Shown in pieces: positions 34,208 to 43,062 of a stretch of 64,000 nt of DNA. How positions within the stretch are numbered: position 1 is the first letter of the stretch; every line of letters starts with the position of its first letter. Source of the DNA: Flavobacterium resistens (GTDB lineage: Bacteria > Bacteroidota > Bacteroidia > Flavobacteriales > Flavobacteriaceae). Location of the stretch: contig NZ_FXTA01000003.1 in the NCBI RefSeq assembly GCF_900182645.1, positions 372,001 through 436,000 on the forward strand. The letters run 5' to 3'. The notes beneath the pieces were generated by a model, which searched no databases, was not told where the DNA came from, and saw only the letters and a program-made list of their open reading frames with translations. Both the position numbers and the translations under genes were made by a program.

Positions 34208-34465
34208 ATGAAAACTAAATTCAACATCGAAGCAAAAGCAAACAAGAATCCAAAATTAGGATTTAGAATCCACCTTCTTGTATTTTTATTAGTTACACCA
34301 ATTGTATTTATCATTTGGTATTTGACTGACACAACATATCCTTGGCCACTTTGGTCTACACCAGCATGGGCTTTGGGAATTGTTTTTCATTATTTAGGCG
34401 TATTTGTATTCAATAAAAACAACACAAAATCATATTCTCATGGAAACAAATCTTACAGCATTTAA
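34208..34465 (+). CDS. Small 2TM-domain membrane protein
   Basis: An 85-aa protein with two hydrophobic segments (about 20-40 and 52-70) joined by a short Trp/Pro-rich loop (TYPWPLWSTPAWALG), the pattern of the Bacteroidota '2TM domain' family. The N-terminus is polar and basic. Function unknown. It is the first gene of the operon and overlaps the start of the cupin gene by 26 bp, so the two are probably translationally coupled. Confidence 0.75.
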   Translation: MKTKFNIEAKANKNPKLGFRIHLLVFLLVTPIVFIIWYLTDTTYPWPLWSTPAWALGIVFHYLGVFVFNKNNTKSYSHGNKSYSI

Positions 34466-35006
34466 GCGAATTGTAACCGGTCATGATCGTGACGGAAAAG
34501 CAGTAATTATTTCTGAAGAAACTCCTTCACGCACTTATATGGTAGGCGGGCCAAATGGAGCCAAGTTTCATGAGATTTGGAATACGAAACAAACTCCTGC
34601 TTTAATTGACAGCGTTTCAGCAGATTCCGAAACTTCACTTATTCTCGGACCTCCAAAACAAGGAACAAGAATTCGGGTTATAGATTTTCCACCAGAAAGT
34701 GATGAAATCAGAAATCTGACCAAAGAACAAGCCTTTGAACATTTTAAAACCATGAAAGGCGAACACGCTTCAAAGGCTGATGAAAACGCACCTCATCCGT
34801 TAATGCACAAAACTGAAACTATTGATTACGGAATTGTATTGGAAGGCGAACTGACATTAATTGTAGATCGTGGCGAAACCATCGCAAAAGCAGGCGACAT
34901 TATTATACAAAGAGGCACGAATCATGCGTGGAGCAATAAATCAGGAAAAATATGCCGCGTGGTATTTATTCTGATTGACGGGCAATTTGAAGAAAATCTT
35001 CGCTAA
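34440..35006 (+). CDS. Cupin-domain protein
   Basis: A 188-aa protein with a C-terminal cupin (about 115-185): IDYGIVLEGELTLIVDRGE, then AGDIIIQRGTNHAWSNKSG. The histidine of cupin motif 2 (H in TNHAW) is present; the motif 1 metal ligands are not the usual HxH, so metal binding is uncertain. ATG at 34440 (METNLTAFKRIV) is used; an upstream in-frame TTG at 34404 is not supported. Genes of this type often sit with small-molecule redox enzymes; here it lies between the 2TM and carboxymuconolactone-decarboxylase-like genes. Confidence 0.8.
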   Translation: METNLTAFKRIVTGHDRDGKAVIISEETPSRTYMVGGPNGAKFHEIWNTKQTPALIDSVSADSETSLILGPPKQGTRIRVIDFPPESDEIRNLTKEQAFEHFKTMKGEHASKADENAPHPLMHKTETIDYGIVLEGELTLIVDRGETIAKAGDIIIQRGTNHAWSNKSGKICRVVFILIDGQFEENLR

Positions 35007-35024
35007 ATCTAAAAACCAATTGTT

Positions 35025-35582
35025 ATGCGAGTACATCCTATAAAACCAGAAAACATGAACGATGAAGTTCGTTATGTTCATGATGAAGTTTTTAAACTCA
35101 TTACACATAGTCAAGGTCCCGTTGTAATGACAAATAATGATGGAGCTTTAACCGGTCCGTTTCCACCAATGCTTGCTTTTCCGCAATTTGGAATTCCGGC
35201 TCTCAGTTTTGTACGTTCATTAGACAATCATGCAACGCTTCCTAAAAAAGTTCGGGAAGTTGCTATTCTTACTGTTGGTGCAGCGTTTGGAGCACGTTTT
35301 GAACTTTATGCACACGAAATTATGGCAAAACATTTTGGTTTTTCTTCAGAAGCCGTTGCGTCATTAACTTCAGGAATTCGTCCTTCTGAATTAAATCAGG
35401 AAGAAAGAATCGCATATGAAATTGCTTCCGTTTTAATGAAAGGAAAAATTGTCCCAGATTCATTATACAATTTTGCAACAGAAATGATAGGAAAAGACAG
35501 TGTGGCTGAGCTCATATTTCTAATCGGCGCTTACACGTTACTCGCAACAGTCTTAAATGGTTTTGATGTTCCCGCGCCTTAA
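35025..35582 (+). CDS. Carboxymuconolactone decarboxylase-family protein
   Basis: A 185-aa all-helical protein of the CMD/AhpD family, with LPKKVREVAILTVGAAFGARFELYAHEIMAKHFGF (about 70-104, cited by segment LTVGAAFGARFELYAHE). The peroxidase-type Cys-x-x-Cys of AhpD is missing: only the His of the motif remains. It is therefore not an alkylhydroperoxidase of the AhpD kind, and its reaction is unknown. Last gene of the 2TM-cupin-CMD operon; it starts 18 bp after the cupin stop. Confidence 0.82.
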   Translation: MRVHPIKPENMNDEVRYVHDEVFKLITHSQGPVVMTNNDGALTGPFPPMLAFPQFGIPALSFVRSLDNHATLPKKVREVAILTVGAAFGARFELYAHEIMAKHFGFSSEAVASLTSGIRPSELNQEERIAYEIASVLMKGKIVPDSLYNFATEMIGKDSVAELIFLIGAYTLLATVLNGFDVPAP

Positions 35583-35614
35583 ATAAACCTCCAAAATCGC
35601 CGTTTGATTATATT

Positions 35615-35655
35615 AAAAAGCCTTAAAGAAATAGCTCTTCAAGGCTTTTTAAATT
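35615..35655. terminator. Bidirectional terminator after the CMD gene
   Basis: AAAAAGCCTT-AAGA pairs with TCTTC-AAGGCTTTTT around a short loop, with A and T runs outside. It lies between convergent genes. Confidence 0.82.
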
Positions 35656-35672
35656 TATATTATCAAGCAATT

Positions 35673-36317
35673 TTATTTATCCAAATTTAAAATCGCATTA
35701 AGTTCAAGAATAGTAGTTCCTATTGGAAGTTTTTTGGGCGCAATTAGCAATTTCTCTGCTAAAAATGGTGTTGAAATCGGTTTTAAATTTTTAAACAGAC
35801 CGATTGCATTTAGCACTTTAAATAATTTAACTGAAATTTTTTCTCCCCAGCGATCAGTATTTTGTCTTATTAATGGTCCAGGTCGAAAAACCAAATACTG
35901 CTCAAAATTTAAATCGGCTATAAAATCCTCTAGTTTTCCTTTCATTTTAGAATAAAAAACATTGCTTTTGGCCGAAGCTCCATAGGAAGAAACCAGTACA
36001 AAAGATTTTACGTCATTTTTTCTGGCCGCTGTTGCAAATGCAGCTGGAATGTCAAAATCTATTTTCCATTGATTTTCTTTTGAACCTGCTACTTTTAATG
36101 TAGTTCCAAGACAGGAAAAGAAAACATCTCCTTTGATCAAATCTTCAAACTGATTTACTTCTGAAAAATTCACAACATGTTCTGTGAGTTTAGAATGGGG
36201 TTTCCCTATCGACCGACGTACAAAAATAGAAACCGAAGTGTAATCATTATTATCCAGAAGCTGTTCAACTAGTTCTTTTCCGGTTGCGCCTGTCGCTCCA
36301 ATTACCAATGCTTTCAT
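35673..36317 (-). CDS. Atypical short-chain dehydrogenase, NAD(P)H-binding (Tip30-like)
   Basis: A 214-aa protein with the atypical-SDR glycine motif GATGATGKE (residues 7-15) at the N-terminus. It has VFFSCLGTT near 77 and FVLVSSYGA near 112, and a YSKMKGKLED segment (Tyr and Lys near 120) typical of HTATIP2-like oxidoreductases. Substrate unknown. Likely monocistronic; the 195-bp gap upstream shows nothing distinct. Confidence 0.8.
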   Translation of the reverse strand: MKALVIGATGATGKELVEQLLDNNDYTSVSIFVRRSIGKPHSKLTEHVVNFSEVNQFEDLIKGDVFFSCLGTTLKVAGSKENQWKIDFDIPAAFATAARKNDVKSFVLVSSYGASAKSNVFYSKMKGKLEDFIADLNFEQYLVFRPGPLIRQNTDRWGEKISVKLFKVLNAIGLFKNLKPISTPFLAEKLLIAPKKLPIGTTILELNAILNLDK

Positions 36318-36512
36318 CCTATAATAATTTTAAGAAATTAGAATTCTATATTTTAAGTCTCATTTAAATGAAAAAATATAGTTTAAAAATAAGCAAAAAA
36401 AAACTGCTTAAAAAGCAGCTTTAAAACCTAAATTTTAATAAAGTAATTTGAAAAAGTAACTGTTGACCAGGATAATAAAAAAAATTCCCCCTTTTTTCAT
36501 TAAATTATCTAC

Positions 36513-37073
36513 TTAATTTGGCGAATAAGCAAACTTAGTCTCGAGATACATTTCTTCAAAATCAATTCCTGAAAAATTTAAAGTTTTTAAAAAGTTTTTG
36601 ACCTTATTTTTTGCTTGAGAATTAGCCCCTGTGTAAAATAATTCGTTTGTAGTTTGCTTTTTAATTGCTGGCGGAGCAATTTCAGAATCCACAATATTAT
36701 GTATTTTAACTATATGGGCTTCAGGTAGTAATGATGCAATTATTTCACCCGAAGATTTCAAATTCAAACTTGGCGACAAACATTCTAAACTATAAATTGG
36801 ATTGTTTGCGTGCACTAAAATTTTCTCGGTCATATCGGGCAAATCGGATAAAAATACCTGAATATCTTCGCGAGGAATAAATAATACAAGCATTTTTGCT
36901 TTTGCCGCTTCTTTTTTGCTCACTAATTTTACCTTTCCTTCCATCATCCCTACCAGATCTCTTGCGTGGCAATTATTTTTCGTGTGGCTTATTAAAACCT
37001 GATGACCTGATTTAGCTGCTCTTGCTGCTAATTCCATTGTTGTGCTGCAAACTCCTATAAATCCAATTTTCAT
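36513..37073 (-). CDS. F420-dependent-NADP-reductase-like Rossmann protein with altered glycine motif
   Basis: A 186-aa protein resembling the NADP-binding domain of coenzyme-F420-dependent reductases and ProC (MKIGFIG start, GHQVLISHTKN near 27-37, VLFIPRED near 68-75, HIVKIHNIVDS near 119-129). The nucleotide loop reads GFIGVCSTTMELA instead of GxGxxGxxLA: two of the three glycines are replaced by Cys/Ser/Met. NADP binding is therefore doubtful. Monocistronic by appearance; divergent from the histidine kinase. Confidence 0.65.
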   Translation of the reverse strand: MKIGFIGVCSTTMELAARAAKSGHQVLISHTKNNCHARDLVGMMEGKVKLVSKKEAAKAKMLVLFIPREDIQVFLSDLPDMTEKILVHANNPIYSLECLSPSLNLKSSGEIIASLLPEAHIVKIHNIVDSEIAPPAIKKQTTNELFYTGANSQAKNKVKNFLKTLNFSGIDFEEMYLETKFAYSPN

Positions 37074-37282
37074 ATTTTTTTATTTTTTAATCTACTTTGA
37101 TTTTTGATAAAAATTATTAAATCGTTAAAGTAAAAAGGTTACATAACAAATATAAACCTATAATGTAATCGATTGATTAGTAATACCGTACCAATAAATC
37201 TACATTTTGTAGATTTAAAACTACAAACTGAAAATTCTGAATTATGTTTGCTATGTTTGTGCATACAAATCTGATTGCACAA

Positions 37283-40200
37283 ATGACGTTATCCCCAACT
37301 TTTCGTTATTGCTGGTTTTTACTGCTCCTAACTGCAGTGAAAGGTTTTTGTCAGGAAAACTACGCCTTCAGATGGTATACCGCCGATAATAATGAACTAC
37401 CACAAAGCAGTATAAAAGCTATAGTTCCAGATAAATATCATTTTATTTGGATGACGACTGAAAATGGTTTGGTCAGATATGATGGGAATACTTTTGCTGC
37501 TTTCAATTCCTCAAATACCAACTTAGAGGGAAGTCGTTTTACTGATATTTTTGGCAGCATTGAAAAAGACAGCTTGCTTTGTTACAATCAAGGAAAAAAA
37601 GAACTGGCCTTAATTAATGGCCGAAAAATAAAGATCTTCAAAAAGAAACCACCCGTTTCCAACATTATCCGAAAAGGTCAGCACTCTTACTTTCACGACG
37701 GACTTCCTTCTTATCTTTCAATTGATCCTTCTCAACAATTTTGCACCAAACTCCCAAATGGAAGTATATTTTTCATTGATCCAAAGGAAATAGAACTTTG
37801 CGATGCAAAAATGAAAAGTATTTATAAGATTGCATATTCAAATAATAATGTCTTTAATTTTTTTGCCATCGGAAATGATTTGTTTAATCTAAAAAATGAT
37901 GGAACTTATGATTGTTTTTCTAAAAACGGAAAGAGCTCAGGTAAATTGGATTCAGAAGTTTTTAAAACGCCTCACAAGATTTATTGGAACATTACAACGG
38001 GACAAGTCTTTCTTTCTTTCAAGAATAAAATTTTTCTTTTAAAAGATCACAATAATAAGCTTTCTACAGAGTTTATTGTGGAGTTTAAAGAATTTGAGAA
38101 TAGTAATATCGTCTCTATTTATTATGATCGCATCAATCAAAAATTATATTTGGGAAGTAATACAAACGGCTTGTGTATTGTAAGCTTTCCTGCTTTTAAA
38201 TCAGTAAAAAAAGATCATTACAAATCAGAAGTTTATTATGCAGCTCAGGCGTTTAGCGACAGTACAATTATAACTCCCCGAGGGCGAATATTTAGCAATA
38301 AAAAATTCATCGACAGTATTCCTTTTCCGCAACCCGTTTTTTTAGATGAAAAGGTAAACATTGCACTAGATGATGCTAAAAACATATGGATTTCAAGACT
38401 TTATAATGTTTTGTGTTATTTAAAAACCGCTAATTATAAAGAACATCTCGCTTATCGTTTTAATCAAAACCCTAAAGTCATTTTCAAAGACGATCAAAAT
38501 ACGATCTGGGTTAGTTTAGGCAACACTGAATTTAAGAAAGCGAAATTACATACCATCAAAAACGGAAAAATTTCACTTGTTGCCATTTTTAAAAGCAATA
38601 TCAATTACATTGCCCAATATGATAGTGAAACACTGCTTCTGGGAACAGAAAAAGGTCTTTTTAAATTTAATAAAAGCTCAAGAAGACTCTCTTTTGTAAA
38701 AAACTCTGAAAATATAAATATCAGAAGTATTTTTATTGATAGTGGGAAAAAAATCTGGCTTACCACTTATGAAAAAAGCTTTTTTCTGTATTCAGACAAT
38801 ACTTTTTATTCTTTTCCTGTTGATGAGGACAATTATTTAAATTCATCTCATTGCATTGTCGAAGATAAAAAAGGCTTTTTTTGGATTCCAACTAATAAAG
38901 GGCTTTTTCAAGTTTCTAGAAAAACGTTGCTTCAATACAGTAAAAATAAAATCAATTCGATTTACTATCACCAATACGACAAATCAGATGGTTTTTTGAC
39001 TAATGAATTCAATGGCGGATGCGAACCAAATAGCAATTTTCTTAAAAATAATACTATTGCTTTGCCATCAATAAATGGTTTTGTTTTTTTTAATCCATAT
39101 AAAGTTTTGCCCTTGCTTCCTGGCAACGAACTTTTTATAGACAGGGTAATTGTAGATCAAAAAGTACTTCCGCTTGAAGAAAAAATTATACTTCCTAACA
39201 ATTTTCAGAGAGTCAGCATCTTGATTGCTTATCCTTACTATGGAAATCCTGAAAATTTGCATATTGAAGCAAAACTGGACAAAACCCCAAATAGTCGTTG
39301 GGAACGAATCAAAAACGAGAGATCAATATCGTTTACTACTTTGCCTCCTGGGGAATATAAATTAATGATAAGAAGCTTGTCGGGATTTAATTCTCAATAT
39401 GTTTACAAAAAAATATTGCTTAAAGTTCCTGCCAAATTTTATCAAACAGCATGGTTTACATTCTTGACTTATCTTTTATTTATTGTTTTTGTAATTTTCA
39501 TCTGGTATGTACGATTGTACTATATCAAACTAAAAAACATAAAATTAGAACAGGTTATTGATGAAAAAACGAAGAAACTGGCAGCTACAGTAAAAAAACT
39601 GCAAAAGACAAAAAACAATCTAAAACAAGAAATCAAACAACAGGAAACTTTAGTAAAAAGCATCAGTCATGATATTAAAAGCCCTTTAAAATTTCTGACA
39701 AATTCGATTAGTCATTTATTTGAAAATGAAACCATTCAAGACGATGTGAAACTAAAAAAACATGTCGGTACAATAAAAATGTCGACTACACAACTTTATG
39801 AATATGTTGAAAATTTAATCAAATATTCATCCATTTTTATTGAAGGAAAAAAATTGGAAGATGAATGCTATTCGTTATATGAGCTGATTGAAGAAAAAAT
39901 CGACATTTTTGAAAAAATTGCCGAAGCTGAAAATATAGAAATCATAAATAGCGTTGATAAAAAACTCCGCATCAGAACAAATAAAAAAGCATTATCTATA
40001 ATTGTCCATAATTTGGTAGATAATGCATTAAAGAATACACAAAACGGCCACGTAGAATTATTTTCGGGAACTAAAGAAAATAAATTAATGCTCACAATTA
40101 TTGATAACGGAAGAGGAATGAGTAAAGAACTAATTGATTATTACATGGATTTTTACAAAAACCCGATTGTCAAAAATTATCATTTAGGTCTGCATATGAT

Positions 40201-40294
40201 TATTGAACTTCTTTTAATTATTGAAGGAAATATCAATATCACAAGTACTCTTAATGAAGGAACCGCGATTGAAATAATTGTTGAATACGATTAA
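37283..40294 (+). CDS. Sensor histidine kinase with periplasmic two-component-regulator propeller
   Basis: About 1003 aa. A signal peptide (MTLSPTFRYCWFLLLLTAV, cleavage near GFCQ) is followed by a periplasmic region of Reg_prop beta-propeller repeats (about 30-600; DKYHFIWMTTENGLVRYDG is a typical blade) and a Y_Y_Y domain (about 640-720). A membrane helix near 740 and a coiled coil follow. The kinase core has the H-box SISHDIKSPLKF with His796, N-box HNLVDNALKN, G1 DNGRGMS and a short G2 region. It lacks the fused receiver and AraC domain of hybrid HTCS proteins. ATG at 37283 gives a clean signal peptide; an earlier in-frame ATG at 37244 lies within repeated TATGTTTG motifs. Its stop overlaps the convergent response regulator by 4 bp. 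Confidence 0.85.
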   Translation: MTLSPTFRYCWFLLLLTAVKGFCQENYAFRWYTADNNELPQSSIKAIVPDKYHFIWMTTENGLVRYDGNTFAAFNSSNTNLEGSRFTDIFGSIEKDSLLCYNQGKKELALINGRKIKIFKKKPPVSNIIRKGQHSYFHDGLPSYLSIDPSQQFCTKLPNGSIFFIDPKEIELCDAKMKSIYKIAYSNNNVFNFFAIGNDLFNLKNDGTYDCFSKNGKSSGKLDSEVFKTPHKIYWNITTGQVFLSFKNKIFLLKDHNNKLSTEFIVEFKEFENSNIVSIYYDRINQKLYLGSNTNGLCIVSFPAFKSVKKDHYKSEVYYAAQAFSDSTIITPRGRIFSNKKFIDSIPFPQPVFLDEKVNIALDDAKNIWISRLYNVLCYLKTANYKEHLAYRFNQNPKVIFKDDQNTIWVSLGNTEFKKAKLHTIKNGKISLVAIFKSNINYIAQYDSETLLLGTEKGLFKFNKSSRRLSFVKNSENINIRSIFIDSGKKIWLTTYEKSFFLYSDNTFYSFPVDEDNYLNSSHCIVEDKKGFFWIPTNKGLFQVSRKTLLQYSKNKINSIYYHQYDKSDGFLTNEFNGGCEPNSNFLKNNTIALPSINGFVFFNPYKVLPLLPGNELFIDRVIVDQKVLPLEEKIILPNNFQRVSILIAYPYYGNPENLHIEAKLDKTPNSRWERIKNERSISFTTLPPGEYKLMIRSLSGFNSQYVYKKILLKVPAKFYQTAWFTFLTYLLFIVFVIFIWYVRLYYIKLKNIKLEQVIDEKTKKLAATVKKLQKTKNNLKQEIKQQETLVKSISHDIKSPLKFLTNSISHLFENETIQDDVKLKKHVGTIKMSTTQLYEYVENLIKYSSIFIEGKKLEDECYSLYELIEEKIDIFEKIAEAENIEIINSVDKKLRIRTNKKALSIIVHNLVDNALKNTQNGHVELFSGTKENKLMLTIIDNGRGMSKELIDYYMDFYKNPIVKNYHLGLHMIIELLLIIEGNINITSTLNEGTAIEIIVEYD

Positions 40295-40917
40295 TATTCG
40301 TACGTTTTGAAAAGATTGATCAGTTCGACCAAATTTGTAATTTTAAGTTTTTCAAAAAGTCTGGCTTTATAAGTACTTACGGTTGACATATGTATATTAA
40401 GCATATTTGAAATCTCAAGATTTCCATTGCCGTTGATTAGCATTTCGGCAATTTGAAGTTCTCTTTTAGAAAGGCTTTCCAGTGGATTTTTAGCTTTTTT
40501 GGTAACTCTTGTTTCTAATAATTTACTCACAAGTTCTGAAGACACATAAGTCGAAGTCTCAAAAATTGAGTTTATGGCAAATATCATTTTTTCTTCGCTG
40601 CAAAGTTTATTCAGATATCCATTTGCGCCTGCAGAAATATATTGTAATGCGTACTGATCTTCTTCATGAGCTGAAAAAACCAGAATTTTTACACCCGACT
40701 GAATTGCTTTAATATCACTAATCATTCCGGTATTTTTTCCACCCGGAATATTGATGTCCAAAATCACTAAACAAATTGGTTTTTCTCTTAAAATTGCAAG
40801 AGCTTCAAAGAAATTTTCAGCATGCGAAATTTCTACATTTTCGATTTGTTTTTCCAAAACCATCGAAACTCCATTTCGTACCACCAAATGATCATCAACT
40901 ATTAAAATTTGCTTCAT
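40291..40917 (-). CDS. NarL/LuxR-family response regulator
   Basis: A 208-aa protein. The receiver domain (1-120) has the acidic pair DD (residues 8-9) and phospho-acceptor Asp54 in LVILDINIPGG. The C-terminal LuxR-type helix-turn-helix has LSKRELQIAEMLINGNGNLEISNML. ATG at 40917 (MKQILIVDDHL) is chosen; an earlier in-frame ATG at 40965 adds 16 hydrophobic residues. It is the obvious candidate partner of the convergent histidine kinase, whose end it overlaps (40291-40294). Confidence 0.9.
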   Translation of the reverse strand: MKQILIVDDHLVVRNGVSMVLEKQIENVEISHAENFFEALAILREKPICLVILDINIPGGKNTGMISDIKAIQSGVKILVFSAHEEDQYALQYISAGANGYLNKLCSEEKMIFAINSIFETSTYVSSELVSKLLETRVTKKAKNPLESLSKRELQIAEMLINGNGNLEISNMLNIHMSTVSTYKARLFEKLKITNLVELINLFKTYEY

Positions 40918-41005
40918 AAAAAGAAAAAGAATTAGTGTCAAATTAACACACAATTTTTTAAACAATTAAATTTTTAACGAAAAACTTTTTAGCAGAATCA
41001 AAGCA

Positions 41006-41042
41006 CAAAAAAAGGAATAGCAAATTCACTATTCCTTTTTTC
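41006..41042. terminator. Terminator of the BtuB-like receptor gene
   Basis: AAAAAAAGGAATAG and CTATTCCTTTTTT form a 13-bp stem with an 8-nt loop. Read leftwards it lies 20 bp after the receptor stop. Confidence 0.82.
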
Positions 41043-41061
41043 TATTTTTAAAAAATCAACT

Positions 41062-42924
41062 TTAAAAAGTCACGAGTTTCACTCCTAAAGTAAACCATCT
41101 TGAAGGCAACGGCACCGCACCAACTTCATAATAAGTGGCATTAAAAATATTTTGAGCATCTAAAAAGATCGTAAATTTATGAATCGACTGACTTACTCTA
41201 AAATCGTTTATCCAGTAAGAAGGGCCTGTAATTCTTTCGTTAAAACGTGTTGCAAATAAAATAGAAAAATCTTTGTATTGATAATCTATTGTATTCGTAA
41301 TCTGATGTTTTAAAGAAGATATAAGATATTTTGAATAGATTTCTGTACGTGAACTTTTGAATTCTGAATCCAAATACGTGTAGGCTAAAAGAATATTTAA
41401 TCTGGAATCTTTAGAGAAATCAAATCTATAATTTCCACGTAAATTGATTCCGTTTGTATTTAAATCTCCAGTATTCTGGCTTTGCCAAGGCACTGTTGTA
41501 GCATTACGCATCCAATCGATGTAATTATCGATTTTTCTGTAGAAATAATTCGCATTAAAACTCAACGCTTTTTTATTGTATTTGAATCCGATTTCACTCT
41601 GAAAAGCATTTTCTGAATCTAAATCCGAATTTCCAATATTTCCAGTTTGTTTCAAATATAAATCTGTAAACGACGGAATTCTTTGACTTGTGCCAACATT
41701 TCCAATAATTTTAAATTCATTTGTTATGGCATAACTTGCGTCGATTCCTGGATAAATCTGCCATTTATAATCTGAATTATAATTTAAATAAGTTCCTAAA
41801 TTAATGTCTAATTTTTCGAAGAAACTGGTTCTATATTCTGCATACAATCCGACATTTTCGCGGTCATGATCTCCAATGTTTGACGAATGAATATCTTCAT
41901 TTCTGAACTCAGCTCCAAAACCAATTTCGCCTTTAGACAACTTTACAGTAGAATTCAATTCTGCAGCAATTGAATTGGTATAATGTTGGCTTCTTCCAAC
42001 CGTCAAATTTGAGTTTCCTAAATAACGATAATCATCATAATTGTATCTGTAAGTAACTCTTGGCATAATTTTCCAGCTGTCTGTAATCGAATGTTTTGAC
42101 TGAATATTAGCAAAAGTTGTTTGAACAATTTCTGTCGAATTTATATCGCCGGGTGCCGCGTAAAATCCGTTTGCACCAAATCCGTTGTTGATGTAACCCG
42201 CAGAACCTAAAATTTCGTTATTATCATTGATTTGAACATTTCCCTGATAGAAAATTTTATTGTTCTCAAATGCTGTATTATAACGATATCCGTTGCTTTT
42301 ATCGTGCGAAGCGAAAATTAAATGTTGTTGTTTTTCTTTCCCTAAAACAGCGCCTGCCTGAATCCCGGTTCCATAAAACGTATCTCCGCTATCCTGCGTA
42401 TCTTTTTCAAAATTAGAACCTGCATAAGTGCTTACTAAAAATCCAGAATCTTTAGGCTTTTTGGTAATAATATTGATCGCTCCGGTTAAACTGTTAATTC
42501 CGTAAATTCTTGCAGCTGGCCCGCGAACGACTTCAATTCTTTCAATTACCTCTACCGGAAGAGGCAAATTCAGCATATTATGAGCAGTCTGCGAATCGAT
42601 TACTTTTGCTCCATTTAATAAAACAACAGTCTGCTCAAAACTTCCACCATCAACGCTGATATCAGCCTGTGTTCCAAACGGACCTCTTTGTCTGATATCG
42701 ACTCCGTTGGCATATTGCAATACTTCTTGAAGTGTTCTCCCTGGAAGTTTTTTAATAGTTTCACTGGAAATAATGTACACATTTCTGTTTTGCTTAGAAA
42801 TCGGCGTACTAAAACGGTTTTCATTTATGAGGACTTCATCCATTTCATTAATGGAATCTTTCTTGGTTTGTGCGTAAAAATTGCTACAAATTACTGTTAA
42901 AACAGCAATATAGAGTTTTTTCAT
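41062..42924 (-). CDS. TonB-dependent receptor, BtuB-like
   Basis: A 620-aa outer-membrane receptor with a signal peptide (ending SNFYAQT, about 19) and TonB box region MDEVLINENRFSTP. The plug (about 50-160) has KLPGRTLQEVLQYANGVDIRQRG and RGPAARIYGINSLTGAINIITKKP. A compact barrel follows, ending FTLGVKLVTF. There is no carboxypeptidase-like N-terminal domain, and the size is that of vitamin B12 or siderophore receptors. No cobalamin riboswitch was recognised: the leader is only about 15 nt, so the ligand is unknown. Confidence 0.87.
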   Translation of the reverse strand: MKKLYIAVLTVICSNFYAQTKKDSINEMDEVLINENRFSTPISKQNRNVYIISSETIKKLPGRTLQEVLQYANGVDIRQRGPFGTQADISVDGGSFEQTVVLLNGAKVIDSQTAHNMLNLPLPVEVIERIEVVRGPAARIYGINSLTGAINIITKKPKDSGFLVSTYAGSNFEKDTQDSGDTFYGTGIQAGAVLGKEKQQHLIFASHDKSNGYRYNTAFENNKIFYQGNVQINDNNEILGSAGYINNGFGANGFYAAPGDINSTEIVQTTFANIQSKHSITDSWKIMPRVTYRYNYDDYRYLGNSNLTVGRSQHYTNSIAAELNSTVKLSKGEIGFGAEFRNEDIHSSNIGDHDRENVGLYAEYRTSFFEKLDINLGTYLNYNSDYKWQIYPGIDASYAITNEFKIIGNVGTSQRIPSFTDLYLKQTGNIGNSDLDSENAFQSEIGFKYNKKALSFNANYFYRKIDNYIDWMRNATTVPWQSQNTGDLNTNGINLRGNYRFDFSKDSRLNILLAYTYLDSEFKSSRTEIYSKYLISSLKHQITNTIDYQYKDFSILFATRFNERITGPSYWINDFRVSQSIHKFTIFLDAQNIFNATYYEVGAVPLPSRWFTLGVKLVTF

Positions 42925-42944
42925 TTTGGCTTACTTTTTTTTTG

Positions 42945-42973
42945 CAAAAGTAACACCTTATTGCACCAACCAA
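42945..42973 (-). promoter_or_regulatory. Promoter of the BtuB-like receptor
   Basis: On the minus strand TTG (42973-42971), an 18-bp spacer and TACTTTTG (42952-42945). The ATG follows 20 bp later. Confidence 0.65.
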
Positions 42974-43062
42974 GCAAATCATTTTTATAATTATTCAAGT
43001 CGTGAACGTTTTTTTTTAATCCCGATTTAAATCTCAAAATGAAAACAAAGCAAACAAATCTA

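Noticed and set aside
42925..43062. Cobalamin riboswitch before the BtuB-like receptor
   Set aside because: The promoter lies about 20 bp before the ATG, leaving no room, and no B12-box-like sequence is visible.
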